DNA from: Bradyrhizobium diazoefficiens
GTDB lineage: Bacteria; Pseudomonadota; Alphaproteobacteria; Rhizobiales; Xanthobacteraceae
Assembly (NCBI RefSeq): GCF_016599855.1
Contig: NZ_CP067041.1
Coordinates: 6,262,001 to 6,326,000, forward strand
Reading direction: 5' to 3'
Length of the DNA stretch: 64,000 nt
The position numbers and the translations under genes were made by a program. Shown here piece by piece: positions 38,157 to 46,023 of the stretch. Within the stretch, counting starts at the first letter, position 1, and each line of letters begins with the position of its first letter. The notes under the pieces are model-generated. The model saw only the letters and a list, made by a program, of their open reading frames with translations. It did not search any database and was not told the DNA's origin.

Positions 38157-38492
38157 GTGATCACCCCGGGCCAATATTCCGTTTGGTTCAAAACGCCCGT
38201 CGGCGAAGGCGCTGGCGTGGTCGAATTCGGCTCCGACGGGAAACTAAGCGGCGGCGATTCCACGTTCGCCTATGCGGGAGTCTGGACGCAGAACGGCGAG
38301 CACTTCAAAGCCACTCTTTCTGCCCGACGCGTGGCGCCAGGGCCGCCCGGTGTCTTTGGATTGGATGAGATCGACGTCGTCGTGTCAGGCCGCTCGGTCG
38401 ACGACTTATCTACGTCCTGCACAGGATTCGCAAAACAATCGCCCGGCCTAAAGCTCGAAGTGGAGCTTGTACGCATCCTTAGCAATCACTGA
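38157..38492 (+). CDS. GrlR-like small regulatory-fold protein
   Basis: A 111-residue protein with a GTG start. GQYSVWFKTPVGEGAGVVEFGSDGKLSGGDSTFAYAGVW resembles the eight-strand fold of GrlR (a calycin-like regulator of enteropathogen virulence), with the GG-D-x-Y core. Similar proteins occur widely in Bradyrhizobium with no virulence link. The match is by eye and modest. Confidence 0.5.
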   Translation: MITPGQYSVWFKTPVGEGAGVVEFGSDGKLSGGDSTFAYAGVWTQNGEHFKATLSARRVAPGPPGVFGLDEIDVVVSGRSVDDLSTSCTGFAKQSPGLKLEVELVRILSNH

Positions 38493-38611
38493 CAATGGAG
38501 CGTGCTAGCACACGCTCTGCCGGATCGGGAGTTCAATGTCATCCTAATGCTACGGCGACGGCGCGGCCGGTGTCGGCCACGCCGCGCTGTGCGCCATAGC
38601 GCCTGGTTCGA

Positions 38612-38908
38612 TTACCAGTAATCCGGCTCGTCGACCGGTGCTGCCCAGCCGGGCTCGGCGTAGCCATACGCATAGCCAGGGCTGCGATAGCTGTAGGTTC
38701 GGTGATAGCTTCCGTAGCTCCGGCATTGGCCGACGCCGGCCGCCAGCTGGCCGCCGCTCATCGCGGGGCCTGCGGCGCCAACGGCGCTTTCACTACTTGG
38801 CGTGCACCAGCCGGGACCGCGTCCCGCTGCGAGACTTGGGCTTGATGCGGCGAGCGGTACAATCGCGGCCATCGCGGCAGCCACGCTCAGTCGTTTCAAG
38901 TGCGTCAT
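38612..38908 (-). CDS. Secreted Tyr/Gly/Ser-rich small protein
   Basis: 98 residues from the ATG at 38908 (MTHLKRLSVAAAMAAIVPLAASSPSLAAG), preceded by GGAGAAG. The signal peptide ends near residue 28. The mature part holds two cysteines and a Tyr-rich C-terminus (SYGSYHRTYSYRSPGYAYGYAEPGW). It is typical of small envelope proteins without known function. Confidence 0.6.
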   Translation of the reverse strand: MTHLKRLSVAAAMAAIVPLAASSPSLAAGRGPGWCTPSSESAVGAAGPAMSGGQLAAGVGQCRSYGSYHRTYSYRSPGYAYGYAEPGWAAPVDEPDYW

Positions 38909-39093
38909 CGTCTTCTCCATATTTGCGACGGACACTCGACCAATCCCTGCCGCCGACGGTCGTTCCGCGTGCGCCGCTCGCGATTGCGCGAGCCAACAAA
39001 GGTTTCAATCGGGTTTCGCGGGAACGCTGCGGATCAATTCCACATGGTATGGTTCAGGGGAACATCAGTTGCAGTGACATCGCTGCAGCTGCC

Positions 39094-39124
39094 CAAAAAG
39101 GGCTCCCCTGAGGGAGCCCTTTTC
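39094..39124 (-). terminator. Rho-independent terminator
   Basis: Perfect 10-bp stem AAGGGCTCCC/GGGAGCCCTT with a CTGA loop. On the minus strand it is followed by a T run and lies 3 bp after the stop of the next gene. Confidence 0.8.
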
Positions 39125-39127
39125 CGG

Positions 39128-39367
39128 TTAGTCCCAATCGTAGTGATGGTGTCGCTTGATCACGACCGTCCGGTCGGCGTCGCGATCATACCAGCCGCGA
39201 TGCCAGCCACGATCATGCGCATAGAATTCCGCACGCGGGCCATAGTGGTCGGAGTAGTAGCCGTGATCGCTTCCGATGCGGACGCCAAACTCTTCTGCGC
39301 TCGCGATGGTCGGCACCGCAACCGCAACGGTCGCTAACGCGGCGAGAACGTAAGACAGCTTCTTCAT
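39128..39367 (-). CDS. Secreted His/Asp/Tyr-rich small protein
   Basis: 79 residues from the ATG at 39367, with GAAGGGA upstream. Signal peptide MKKLSYVLAALATVAVAVPTIASAEE (cut after ASA). The mature part is rich in His, Asp, Tyr and Arg (DHGYYSDHYGPRAEFYAHDRGWHRGWYDRD), ending RHHHYDWD, and could bind metal. Similar short secreted proteins abound in Bradyrhizobium. Function unknown. Confidence 0.7.
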   Translation of the reverse strand: MKKLSYVLAALATVAVAVPTIASAEEFGVRIGSDHGYYSDHYGPRAEFYAHDRGWHRGWYDRDADRTVVIKRHHHYDWD

Positions 39368-39565
39368 GTTCCCTTCTCCAGTGTTAGTTACCCCTCGGCG
39401 AGAAAACAAATCGCGCATGGTGACGTTCCGGTTTCCGTCGCGAAACTTTCTTGAATGGATATTCAGGGTGTTCCGGAAACCGCGCGTGTGTCGGGCTTTA
39501 TCCTGACGACCTGATTACGAGTTGAAGTTTCGTGCACCGTAATTTTGACGTCCGGCGACGGCTCG

Positions 39566-40807
39566 CTATTTTCGAGGAAAGAGTGGAAAGAAGCTGCGCT
39601 GCCGCTTCAAGCGGATAGTATCAGCAGGCTTGATCGTGTTAGCAGTTCGGCGCTCACCGCCCTGCTCCGTAGTAACTTCGATGTCGGGATTGTCGATGAT
39701 CGCCGAGTGAATGTCGTCCATATGCGCAGGCGTCGCATTGTAAATGCTTCCGTAAAAATCTCCGACCCCGACAGCATCTCCGAATTCAGATATCAATCGC
39801 GGAATGTCATCGAACAATTGCTCTTTAGCCTCTGCCCGACCTGACATGTCGAATAGGTAGAGACGATTGCCTTCGTCCTGCGGATTGTAGGAGAGCATAT
39901 TGAGGCCAGATCGCCCAAAGTGGGCCTGGGCGCTGCTATTTCGATGCAAGACGTTATTGTATTCCTGCCGCGCTCGCACCGAATTGGAGAAGTGGATCAA
40001 CCAGTATCGCCATCCGTCGGGATTATTGATGGAAAATGGACTGACGTACGTCGCGCATCTCTGGAATGAGTTAAACACGATGCGCTCGGCTGTTCCCAGC
40101 CAGGCATCCTTGTTCATGACGCCTTCCAGCCGAGACAGATCGCTCGGCCCAAGGCTAAATGGGCCAAGCTGCCTTGCTAGGCGAGCAGGATCACTCTGTT
40201 CGAGGAAAGCAAGAAGGGACGCGATACCAAACGTGTAAAATACTTCAGATGAGAGGAACGATCCGATGATATCTGCAATCGTTCCCACTTCAACTCGGCT
40301 GTGACCGCACTGGTCAAGATTAAAGATTACATTGTGATATCGCCCCTGCTGAAGCACTTGCTTCATTGAGGGGTAGGCAATCTCGAATGGATGGCTGTAG
40401 TATTCGACTCGTAGGTGCAGGCGCAGAGCATTCTGCTTGGCTTCAACAATTAAGGGCGCGACATTGCTTTTCAGCAACTCGATAGCGCTTTCGTCGTAGT
40501 CATTTAGAAGTAGCAAACATTCGATATCAAGCGGTGACATGCCTTCGGCACTGCGCCGGACGTTGAATGCGTCGATCGCTTCTCGCAGAACTTCAATGAA
40601 GATTAGCGGCGACCCCGAACTGCCGCACTGATATTTTCCCGCCCCTGCAAACCCATCGACGATTGCAAACCGGAAGCGAGCCTGCTGCGGAAGCTGGCAG
40701 CGCACGGCTAGGTAGCGAGCCAGGTACTCGCGAATGACTTTATGCTTGCGCTTGGAGTGCTCCTCCAGCTTTGCTCCGGCCTCCCATGAATACGGCTTCT
40801 CAACCAT
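39566..40807 (-). CDS. tcmP: Three-Cys-motif partner protein TcmP
   Basis: 413 residues. The opening KLEEHSKRKHKVIREYLARYLAV and the nearby RFAIVDGFAGAGKY (a SAM-methyltransferase-like loop, residues 46-59) are the TcmP hallmark. The later HFGRSGLNMLSYNPQDEGNRLYLFDMSG is the conserved C-terminal part. It lies 25 bp downstream of tcmA. The pair is widespread on mobile and accessory DNA and its biochemical role is not established to my knowledge. Lower GC than the surroundings. Confidence 0.85.
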   Translation of the reverse strand: MVEKPYSWEAGAKLEEHSKRKHKVIREYLARYLAVRCQLPQQARFRFAIVDGFAGAGKYQCGSSGSPLIFIEVLREAIDAFNVRRSAEGMSPLDIECLLLLNDYDESAIELLKSNVAPLIVEAKQNALRLHLRVEYYSHPFEIAYPSMKQVLQQGRYHNVIFNLDQCGHSRVEVGTIADIIGSFLSSEVFYTFGIASLLAFLEQSDPARLARQLGPFSLGPSDLSRLEGVMNKDAWLGTAERIVFNSFQRCATYVSPFSINNPDGWRYWLIHFSNSVRARQEYNNVLHRNSSAQAHFGRSGLNMLSYNPQDEGNRLYLFDMSGRAEAKEQLFDDIPRLISEFGDAVGVGDFYGSIYNATPAHMDDIHSAIIDNPDIEVTTEQGGERRTANTIKPADTIRLKRQRSFFPLFPRK

Positions 40808-40832
40808 TCCCTACCGATAGCGCTCAAAAAAA

Positions 40833-41618
40833 TCAGATGCCAATCGTTTGCGCCAATTTCGGCATCTGGTCCCATTCGCGTCCGCGATAGAGACGACCAT
40901 TAGCCTTCTTTGATCGGCGCTTGTTGTCCTTGCCCCACGTTCCCCACTGCTTAAAGAAAAACGCGGTATCGTACATCGTGCATCGTTCGTAGATATCGTC
41001 GATCCATTCTTCACGAATGGGCCGCGCAGATCGACCGCTCTCCCCTCCGACGATAGCCCAATCTATTCCAGTGAGGTCTACCTTACCGACTGACGCTATG
41101 AGAGGCTCGAAGGAGATGAAGCGGATTGCTGCCGGTACTCCGCGCAAATGGTCGATACGATCAACGACCTCTGCTCCCTCGACACTTGTCCCTAACCAAA
41201 CGTTCGGCAAAACCTCTGAAATCTTCGAGCGTAGCAGAGAGCCCATTCGCTCGGGCCGCTTCGTTAGTATCTGATAGTTGTGATGCGGGGTTGCCTTCAT
41301 TATTGCCCACACGTCCAGAATGAACGCATCCCTTACGCGATCATGGAACAGGTCGCTCATGGAATTCACAAAAATCTTCTTCGGCTTCTTCCAAAGCAAT
41401 GGAATTTTAAGAGCCGCGCGGTCTTCCCGCACCGTCCCATTCCAGACGACACGCTTTCCGCTGCGCCGCACCAAGCCCCGGTATTTCGCGACATCCATCG
41501 CGTCGAGTCGCCGAGCCATCTCCATCGCATAGCAATTTGTGCAGCCAGCGCTCACGATTGAGCAGCCTGCGACAGGATTCCAAGTCGCATCTGTCCATTC
41601 GATGGCCGTCTCACCCAT
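40833..41618 (-). CDS. tcmA: Three-Cys-motif protein TcmA (DUF5131, phage Gp37/Gp68-like)
   Basis: 261 residues from the ATG at 41618 (GGAGGG site before it). The N-terminus has C19-x6-C26-x2-C29 (NPVAGCSIVSAGCTNCYAMEMARR), which looks like a variant radical-SAM cluster motif. PHHNYQILTKRPERM, NVWLGTSVEG and IDWAIVGGESGRSARP are the conserved barrel strands of the phage Gp37/Gp68 family. It is presumed to bind an iron-sulfur cluster and SAM and to act with TcmP. Substrate unknown. Confidence 0.87.
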   Translation of the reverse strand: MGETAIEWTDATWNPVAGCSIVSAGCTNCYAMEMARRLDAMDVAKYRGLVRRSGKRVVWNGTVREDRAALKIPLLWKKPKKIFVNSMSDLFHDRVRDAFILDVWAIMKATPHHNYQILTKRPERMGSLLRSKISEVLPNVWLGTSVEGAEVVDRIDHLRGVPAAIRFISFEPLIASVGKVDLTGIDWAIVGGESGRSARPIREEWIDDIYERCTMYDTAFFFKQWGTWGKDNKRRSKKANGRLYRGREWDQMPKLAQTIGI

Positions 41619-41724
41619 GGCACCCTCCATGACACGCTGAATTATGCCTAACCAAAATCTATTACGAATTCGGCTAGACAAATTGTTCATGTTTTGTTCT
41701 AATTGGCAAATGGTCAATAGACGG

Positions 41725-42111
41725 ATGGCTGAGTGGCGAACGTACTCGCGAAAGCAGATGGACAAGCTCTCGGATGTCCGTCCGCAGCGGAAGCCGTCAG
41801 CTCCAGATCCAGCTCCGGCTGACCCGATCCCAGATGCCATGTGGCAATCAATGCTGGACGACCCGCGCGCGGCCGGCAGGCCCCGGCAGGCAATCCATCA
41901 ATGCCGCCTCGCTGACATCCAGCGCCATGTGCTGCGCGTCGAGTGCTCGCGCTGCTCTCGCATCGTCGAGATGCAGAAGGCTGATGCCGTCAAATACTTT
42001 GGACCGGATGCGAGCTGGAAGGATGTCGGCCAGCGCTTGCTAGATCAGACCTGCACTATTCGCACCGGTCGCCACGAGGAGGACGGCTGCTGGCCGAATT
42101 GGATCGCCTAG
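41725..42111 (+). CDS. Small zinc-ribbon-like hypothetical protein
   Basis: 128 residues from an ATG at 41725 (MAEWRTYSRKQM); starts at 41644 or 41710 are possible. The C-terminal half has VECSRCSRIVEMQKADAVKYFGPDASWKDVGQRLLDQTCTIRTGRHEEDGCWP, with a CxxC pair plus two later cysteines that could bind zinc. The N-terminal half is Pro/Arg-rich and disordered. I recall many near-copies in Bradyrhizobium; no function is known. It diverges from tcmA. Confidence 0.6.
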   Translation: MAEWRTYSRKQMDKLSDVRPQRKPSAPDPAPADPIPDAMWQSMLDDPRAAGRPRQAIHQCRLADIQRHVLRVECSRCSRIVEMQKADAVKYFGPDASWKDVGQRLLDQTCTIRTGRHEEDGCWPNWIA

Positions 42112-42343
42112 TTGCCGGTGCGGACGGGTTCGGCGCCAAGCGCATAGCAAGACGATCGCGACAAGCATCATTAAGAAACCGATAGCGAATGATATCGAGC
42201 GAAGCCAATATTGTCATCGCTGTCGAACTGCAGGGTTCGTCAATTTTGAGGCTCGTGCGCGAGCCATTGAATGCATCGCAAGATCCGACAGCTTGGAAGT
42301 CAATCGGGTTGCAAACGCCCGAGGAACATGAGCTCATGCGAAC

Positions 42344-43213
42344 ATGAAAAAGACTGCGCTTATTACCGATCTCGACAACACGCTTTTTGACTGGGTGGAC
42401 CTTTGGTTCAACTGCTTTTCCTCGATGTTGGACAGCATCGCAGAGATTAGTGGAATAACCCGAGAGAAGCTCATTCCGGAGATCGCAGCCGTGCATCGAA
42501 GGCACGGAACGTCGGAGTATTCATTCCTGATCGAAGAAATCCCATCCCTTCAGAATACGCTCCGGGGGCGCCGCGCTGTAGATGTGTTTGCTCCCGCGAT
42601 CGATATCTACCGGCGCAAACGACGTGAGCACCTGAAGCTATTTCCCACCGTTGCTGAAACCTTGCTCCAAATCAAAGGCAAAGGCACGCGGATCATTGGC
42701 TATACCGAGTCAATGGCCTTCTATTCGAACTATCGAATTCGACGTCTCGGACTGGATGGCGTACTCGACTACGTCTTCTGTCCAGAGGACCACACGCTGC
42801 CCGACGGGCTAAGCGAAGCAGACCTCCGCAACTACCCTGCCTCTCACTACGCGCTTAAATGTACCGAGCAAGAGTTCACACCACGCGGTTCAAAAAAGCC
42901 GGCTACTGCCGTGCTGGAGTCGATCATTGCAGACCTGAAGTTGAACAAGCGTGAGTGTGTGTATATCGGAGACAGTCTTCACAAAGACGTCGCCATGGCT
43001 CTCGATTGCGGCGTAGAAGACGCTTGGGCCAAATATGGACAAGCCCATCGGCGCTCCGAATACAATCTATTGATCGATGTCACACATTGGCCGCCGGAGG
43101 AAGTGCAACGCGAACAACTTATAAAGCAACGAGATATCAACCCGACCCATGTATTAGATGAAAGCTTCTCGCAACTCCTGAGCACATTTGAGTTCGGAGA
43201 TTTCCATGGCTAG
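42344..43213 (+). CDS. HAD-superfamily hydrolase
   Basis: 289 residues. Motif I is LITDLDNTLFDW with the nucleophile D9 and the acid D11. GTRIIGYTES fits motif II, KKPATAVL supplies the motif III lysine, and YIGDSLHKDVAMALDCGVEDAW is motif IV (Mg binding). A helical cap follows motif I. It would hydrolyse a phosphate ester; the substrate is unknown. The stop codon overlaps the start of the next gene (ATGGCTAG), so the two are translated together. Lies in a lower-GC island. Confidence 0.85.
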   Translation: MKKTALITDLDNTLFDWVDLWFNCFSSMLDSIAEISGITREKLIPEIAAVHRRHGTSEYSFLIEEIPSLQNTLRGRRAVDVFAPAIDIYRRKRREHLKLFPTVAETLLQIKGKGTRIIGYTESMAFYSNYRIRRLGLDGVLDYVFCPEDHTLPDGLSEADLRNYPASHYALKCTEQEFTPRGSKKPATAVLESIIADLKLNKRECVYIGDSLHKDVAMALDCGVEDAWAKYGQAHRRSEYNLLIDVTHWPPEEVQREQLIKQRDINPTHVLDESFSQLLSTFEFGDFHG

Positions 43214-43895
43214 CAATCTTCGCCTGCGGGACGAACGAGCTAAGCAGATAACCGACGCTTGGAAAGCGGTGGTTGGAGTGCAGATGCACTTCAATGATAT
43301 CGGCATGCGAATTCGCGGACTGTTCGTAACAATTCTTCTCGCGTTGTTTGCATCGGTCGGCTTTCTCTTAGATAAAAAGCTTTCACTGTCACTCGGTCCC
43401 GTCAATGTGCAATTCGCGACGATCATGCCACTCTTCGGCATATTCATCTCAATGCTTTTTTATTTGATGGATCGCTACTGGTTTCATCGCCTCCTCAAAG
43501 GCTCTGTCAATCACGCGATTGAAATCGAGAGAAGATACAAAAATCAGCTACCTGAGTTAGGACTCAGCGATCACATTGGAAAGGAGAGCTCCTTCAAGCC
43601 CGAGGGGATCACCTTGTTCGGAGCAAAACTGTTCGTCCGCCACAAAGGATTTAAAGAAAACGGCCTTCTCCATTCGGACGGCAAGCTCGAACTGTTTTAC
43701 AAATCGATGATGGCCGTTCTGTTCATCACCTCGATCTTGCTCGCGGCGTTCGGGGGCGTTTCGTTCGAGAGAAAGAAAGATCGGGAGCGGATGGCGACGG
43801 ACCCGGCCGCGCAAGGATCGCTAGCCTTGCCTGCGCGGACACCAGCAACGCCCGCATCTCCCTCCTCTATAGCTCCGGGAAAAAAGCAGCCATAG
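43206..43895 (+). CDS. Three-TM membrane protein coupled to HAD hydrolase
   Basis: 229 residues from the ATG at 43206 (GGAG about 8 bases before). A soluble helix (residues 1-37) precedes TM1 (38-55) and TM2 (68-88). A cytosolic stretch with a charged helix (ERRYKNQLPELGL) leads to TM3 (168-186) and a Pro/Ala/Ser-rich tail. The helix plus close TM pair recalls SLATT-type effectors of defence islands, but I cannot claim the family. It overlaps the HAD gene by 8 bp. Function unknown. Confidence 0.7.
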   Translation: MASNLRLRDERAKQITDAWKAVVGVQMHFNDIGMRIRGLFVTILLALFASVGFLLDKKLSLSLGPVNVQFATIMPLFGIFISMLFYLMDRYWFHRLLKGSVNHAIEIERRYKNQLPELGLSDHIGKESSFKPEGITLFGAKLFVRHKGFKENGLLHSDGKLELFYKSMMAVLFITSILLAAFGGVSFERKKDRERMATDPAAQGSLALPARTPATPASPSSIAPGKKQP

Positions 43896-43923
43896 TCAGA
43901 TTGCCGCCAGATTGCGGTGACAG

Positions 43924-43964
43924 TGCACGAAATTGATGTCGCCTATGTCGTGGCATTTCGTGCA
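43924..43964. repeat. Inverted repeat at island edge
   Basis: Arms TGCACGAAAT and ATTTCGTGCA (10 bp, 21-bp gap). TTTCGTGCA also occurs at 39528-39536, near the other end of the lower-GC island. Confidence 0.45.
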
Positions 43965-44028
43965 TTGTTAGCGCAATTCCGATTTTGGTTGCCATTACGA
44001 TCGGACAATGCGGACTTATCCGCAGCGT

Positions 44029-44105
44029 TGGTACAGTTGGGTGGGCTCGAACCACCGACCTCCTGTTCCACAGACAGGCGCTCTAACCAACTGAGCTACA
44101 ACTGC
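44029..44105 (-). tRNA. tRNA-His (GTG)
   Basis: 77 nt with an encoded CCA. Acceptor GCAGTTG/CAACTGT, D arm GCTC-AGTTGGTTA-GAGC, anticodon stem-loop CCTGT-CTGTGGA-ACAGG (anticodon GTG), T arm GGTGG-TTCGAGC-CCACC. The discriminator is A73 and the base before G1 is U, so the usual G-1:C73 identity pair is absent. That is the known alphaproteobacterial exception. The gene's 3' end faces the accessory island, a common integration site. Confidence 0.96.
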
Positions 44106-44329
44106 ATCCTTGCGAGCCGCGCCTTAAGGGCGCGCCGTGGAAACGGCCGTCGACCTAAGGGGGCTGGACGGGGCGGAAACTAGGTGCAATGGCCGTTTTT
44201 GGCAAGGCCGCAAACGGACGAAAAACCGGGGCAAATCACCTTTAGCCCGATCAAATCGGGCTTGATGGCGACCATAAGGTCGTTCTGCTGCCCTCACATG
44301 CTTGTCGAGAGATTGCCCTAGAGGAAAGA

Positions 44330-44378
44330 GCCCTCACCCGGCGCTACGCGCCGACCTCTCCCGCGAGCGGGAGAGGTG
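44330..44378. repeat. Dispersed CTCTCCCGC...GCGGGAGAGG repeat, copy 2
   Basis: GAGCCCTCACCCGGCGC...GACCTCTCCCGCGAGCGGGAGAGGTGA: the compact form of the family, ending in a CTCTCCCGC/GCGGGAGAG palindrome. Confidence 0.6.
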
Positions 44379-44380
44379 AA

Positions 44381-44408
44381 AAAAACCCGGGCCGCGGGGC
44401 CCGGGTTT
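44381..44408 (-). terminator. Phasin 1 terminator
   Basis: AACCCGGGCC/GGGCCCGGGTT-type stem (about 10 bp), with a T run on the minus strand, 25 bp after the phasin stop. Confidence 0.75.
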
Positions 44409-44433
44409 CTTCACCGATTCAGTGCCGGTCCGC

Positions 44434-44868
44434 TCAGGCGGCGGGCGGATAGAGCTTCGAGGCGCCGGCCTTGATCGGCTCGGCGGTCTCGGAGGCGATG
44501 CGCTGGGTCAGCTCGACGAGCTCCTTGGCCTGGGCCTGGAAGGTCTCGAGCTGCTGGCGGGCGTGGCCGGTCCAGAGCTGGAAGGCGTCGGTCGGCGATT
44601 TGGTGCCGAGCAGCTCCTGGGTGAAGTCGAGATGGGCCGTGGTATTGGCCTTCGCGAACTCCATCAGCTTGGCGGTGTACTCGCTGGCGCCCTTTGAGGC
44701 CGTGGCGAACACGGCCTCGACGGTGCCGTTATGGGTTTCGGCGGCGTCCTTGAACTTGGCGTAGGTCTCACGGGCCTGCGAAACGCCCTTTTCGGCGAAC
44801 GCACGCATCTGCTCGGGAACCTCGAACGGAATGATCGAGGCAGAAAACGGATCAGTCGCACCTGTCAT
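44434..44868 (-). CDS. Phasin family protein
   Basis: A 144-residue phasin. PFEVPEQMRAFAEKGVSQARETYAKFKDAAE opens the helical phasin domain. The long amphipathic helices (YTAKLMEFAKANTTAHLDFTQELL, FQAQAKELVELTQRIASET) coat polyhydroxyalkanoate granules. Length and layout are those of Bradyrhizobium phasins (PF09361 type). A second phasin gene lies about 450 bp upstream in the same direction. Confidence 0.9.
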   Translation of the reverse strand: MTGATDPFSASIIPFEVPEQMRAFAEKGVSQARETYAKFKDAAETHNGTVEAVFATASKGASEYTAKLMEFAKANTTAHLDFTQELLGTKSPTDAFQLWTGHARQQLETFQAQAKELVELTQRIASETAEPIKAGASKLYPPAA

Positions 44869-45153
44869 GGTTGTCCCTCAACGCTAATGAAAAATGAAGT
44901 GGGCCTTCTGGCGCGCCCGCCGGCCAACCGGGGCCATTTCTTGTTACGAACTGGCGGGTACGAAAGACTGGAAACGCAAAACAACGAGATGGCTCGTCCA
45001 GCGCCCAGCACTATTGCTCCGTAACATGTCAACATTGTGCAGCGCAATGCGGGTTTGGGGTGCGTCGCGAGAATTTTATCTCGGAGGGTGAGGTTCCCGG
45101 GATGGGGAACCGGGGGTTGAAGAAGCCAAGTGCCGATCAAGAAAGCGGTCGCT

Positions 45154-45274
45154 CCCTCTCCCGCTTGCGGGAGAGGGTTGGGGTGAGGGTGCATCCGCCA
45201 TGGGACAGCCCCGATGAGGAGAGAGCCCTCACCCGCGCCTTCGGCGCGACCTCTCCCGGAAGCGGGAGAGGTGA
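45154..45274. repeat. Dispersed CTCTCCCGC...GCGGGAGAGG repeat, copy 3
   Basis: Starts CCCTCTCCCGCTTGCGGGAGAGGG and ends CCTCTCCCGGAAGCGGGAGAGG, with TTGGGGTGAGGGT...GAGAGCCCTCACCC between: two palindromes and an overall inverted layout. Lies between the two phasin genes. Confidence 0.65.
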
Positions 45275-45322
45275 CCGAGCCTGCGGCTCAATGAGGTTCA
45301 AGCCAATGGAAATGCGCCGGCG

Positions 45323-45706
45323 CTAATGCTTCGGCTTGGTCGCATCCACTGCGGCGCGGCTGACGATTTGGCCTATTTCGCTGGCTTGTTCGGCCAAGGC
45401 CTTCATCTGGGCCTGGACGTATTCGCTGTGCAGCCGCATCACCTCGCTGACGTCCTTGGCGTGGACCAGCGACTGGGCGTAGTTCAGCGAAGCCTGTACG
45501 TTGGTCTCGGCGAAGGCGATCGCCCTTGCGCCGATGTCCTTGGCGCCGGCGCGCATGCTGGCGCCGTGCTCTTCCAGGGAGCCGGCGGCGGCTTGGGCAT
45601 TGGCCAGCAGCTTCTCGAAGGCGTCGCGGACCTGCTTGAGACTGGATTCCGCCATGTTGCGCATTTCCGGCGGAATCTCGAAATGATCGTGGGACTGATC
45701 GGTCAT
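45323..45706 (-). CDS. Phasin family protein
   Basis: A 127-residue phasin-like protein. FEIPPEMRNMAESSLKQVRDAFEKLLANAQ matches the first helix, with the PPEMR signature of rhizobial phasins. SLNYAQSLVHAKDVSEVMRLHSEYVQAQMKALAEQASEIGQIV is the long second helix. Probably binds polyhydroxyalkanoate granules with phasin 1, perhaps in other conditions. Same strand as phasin 1 but separated by repeats, so likely its own transcript. Confidence 0.87.
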   Translation of the reverse strand: MTDQSHDHFEIPPEMRNMAESSLKQVRDAFEKLLANAQAAAGSLEEHGASMRAGAKDIGARAIAFAETNVQASLNYAQSLVHAKDVSEVMRLHSEYVQAQMKALAEQASEIGQIVSRAAVDATKPKH

Positions 45707-46023
45707 GGCTGCGACTCCTCTTTCCTTGCCTGTGCTGTGTTGCTGGTTTTGCCGGCCGCTTGGCCGTTCCGCCCGCCCAGCGTAAGCCTAGCCGCGGACG
45801 GTATTGCCGGTATGACGCCGGCTCCGCACAAAATCCTGCGGATGCAACGAGGCGGCCGCTTGCCGGTTCAGCCACATTAAGGTTATCGCGGCATTAGGCC
45901 TCTCCTCCTAGGCTGGGGCCGTGGACCTGCCCGCGCCCGCGCGCGATACTAACCCTTTCTTAAGGCTGCCATTCCCGGCGGCCTTTGACGTGAAGCGTGA
46001 CAGCGAGACTTAAAGCCGGTCGG

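Noticed and set aside
43981..44028. Integrase attachment repeat of the tRNA-His 3' end within the island
   Set aside because: No second copy of the tRNA 3' end was found at the left edge (39400-39600), so site-specific integration is unproven.
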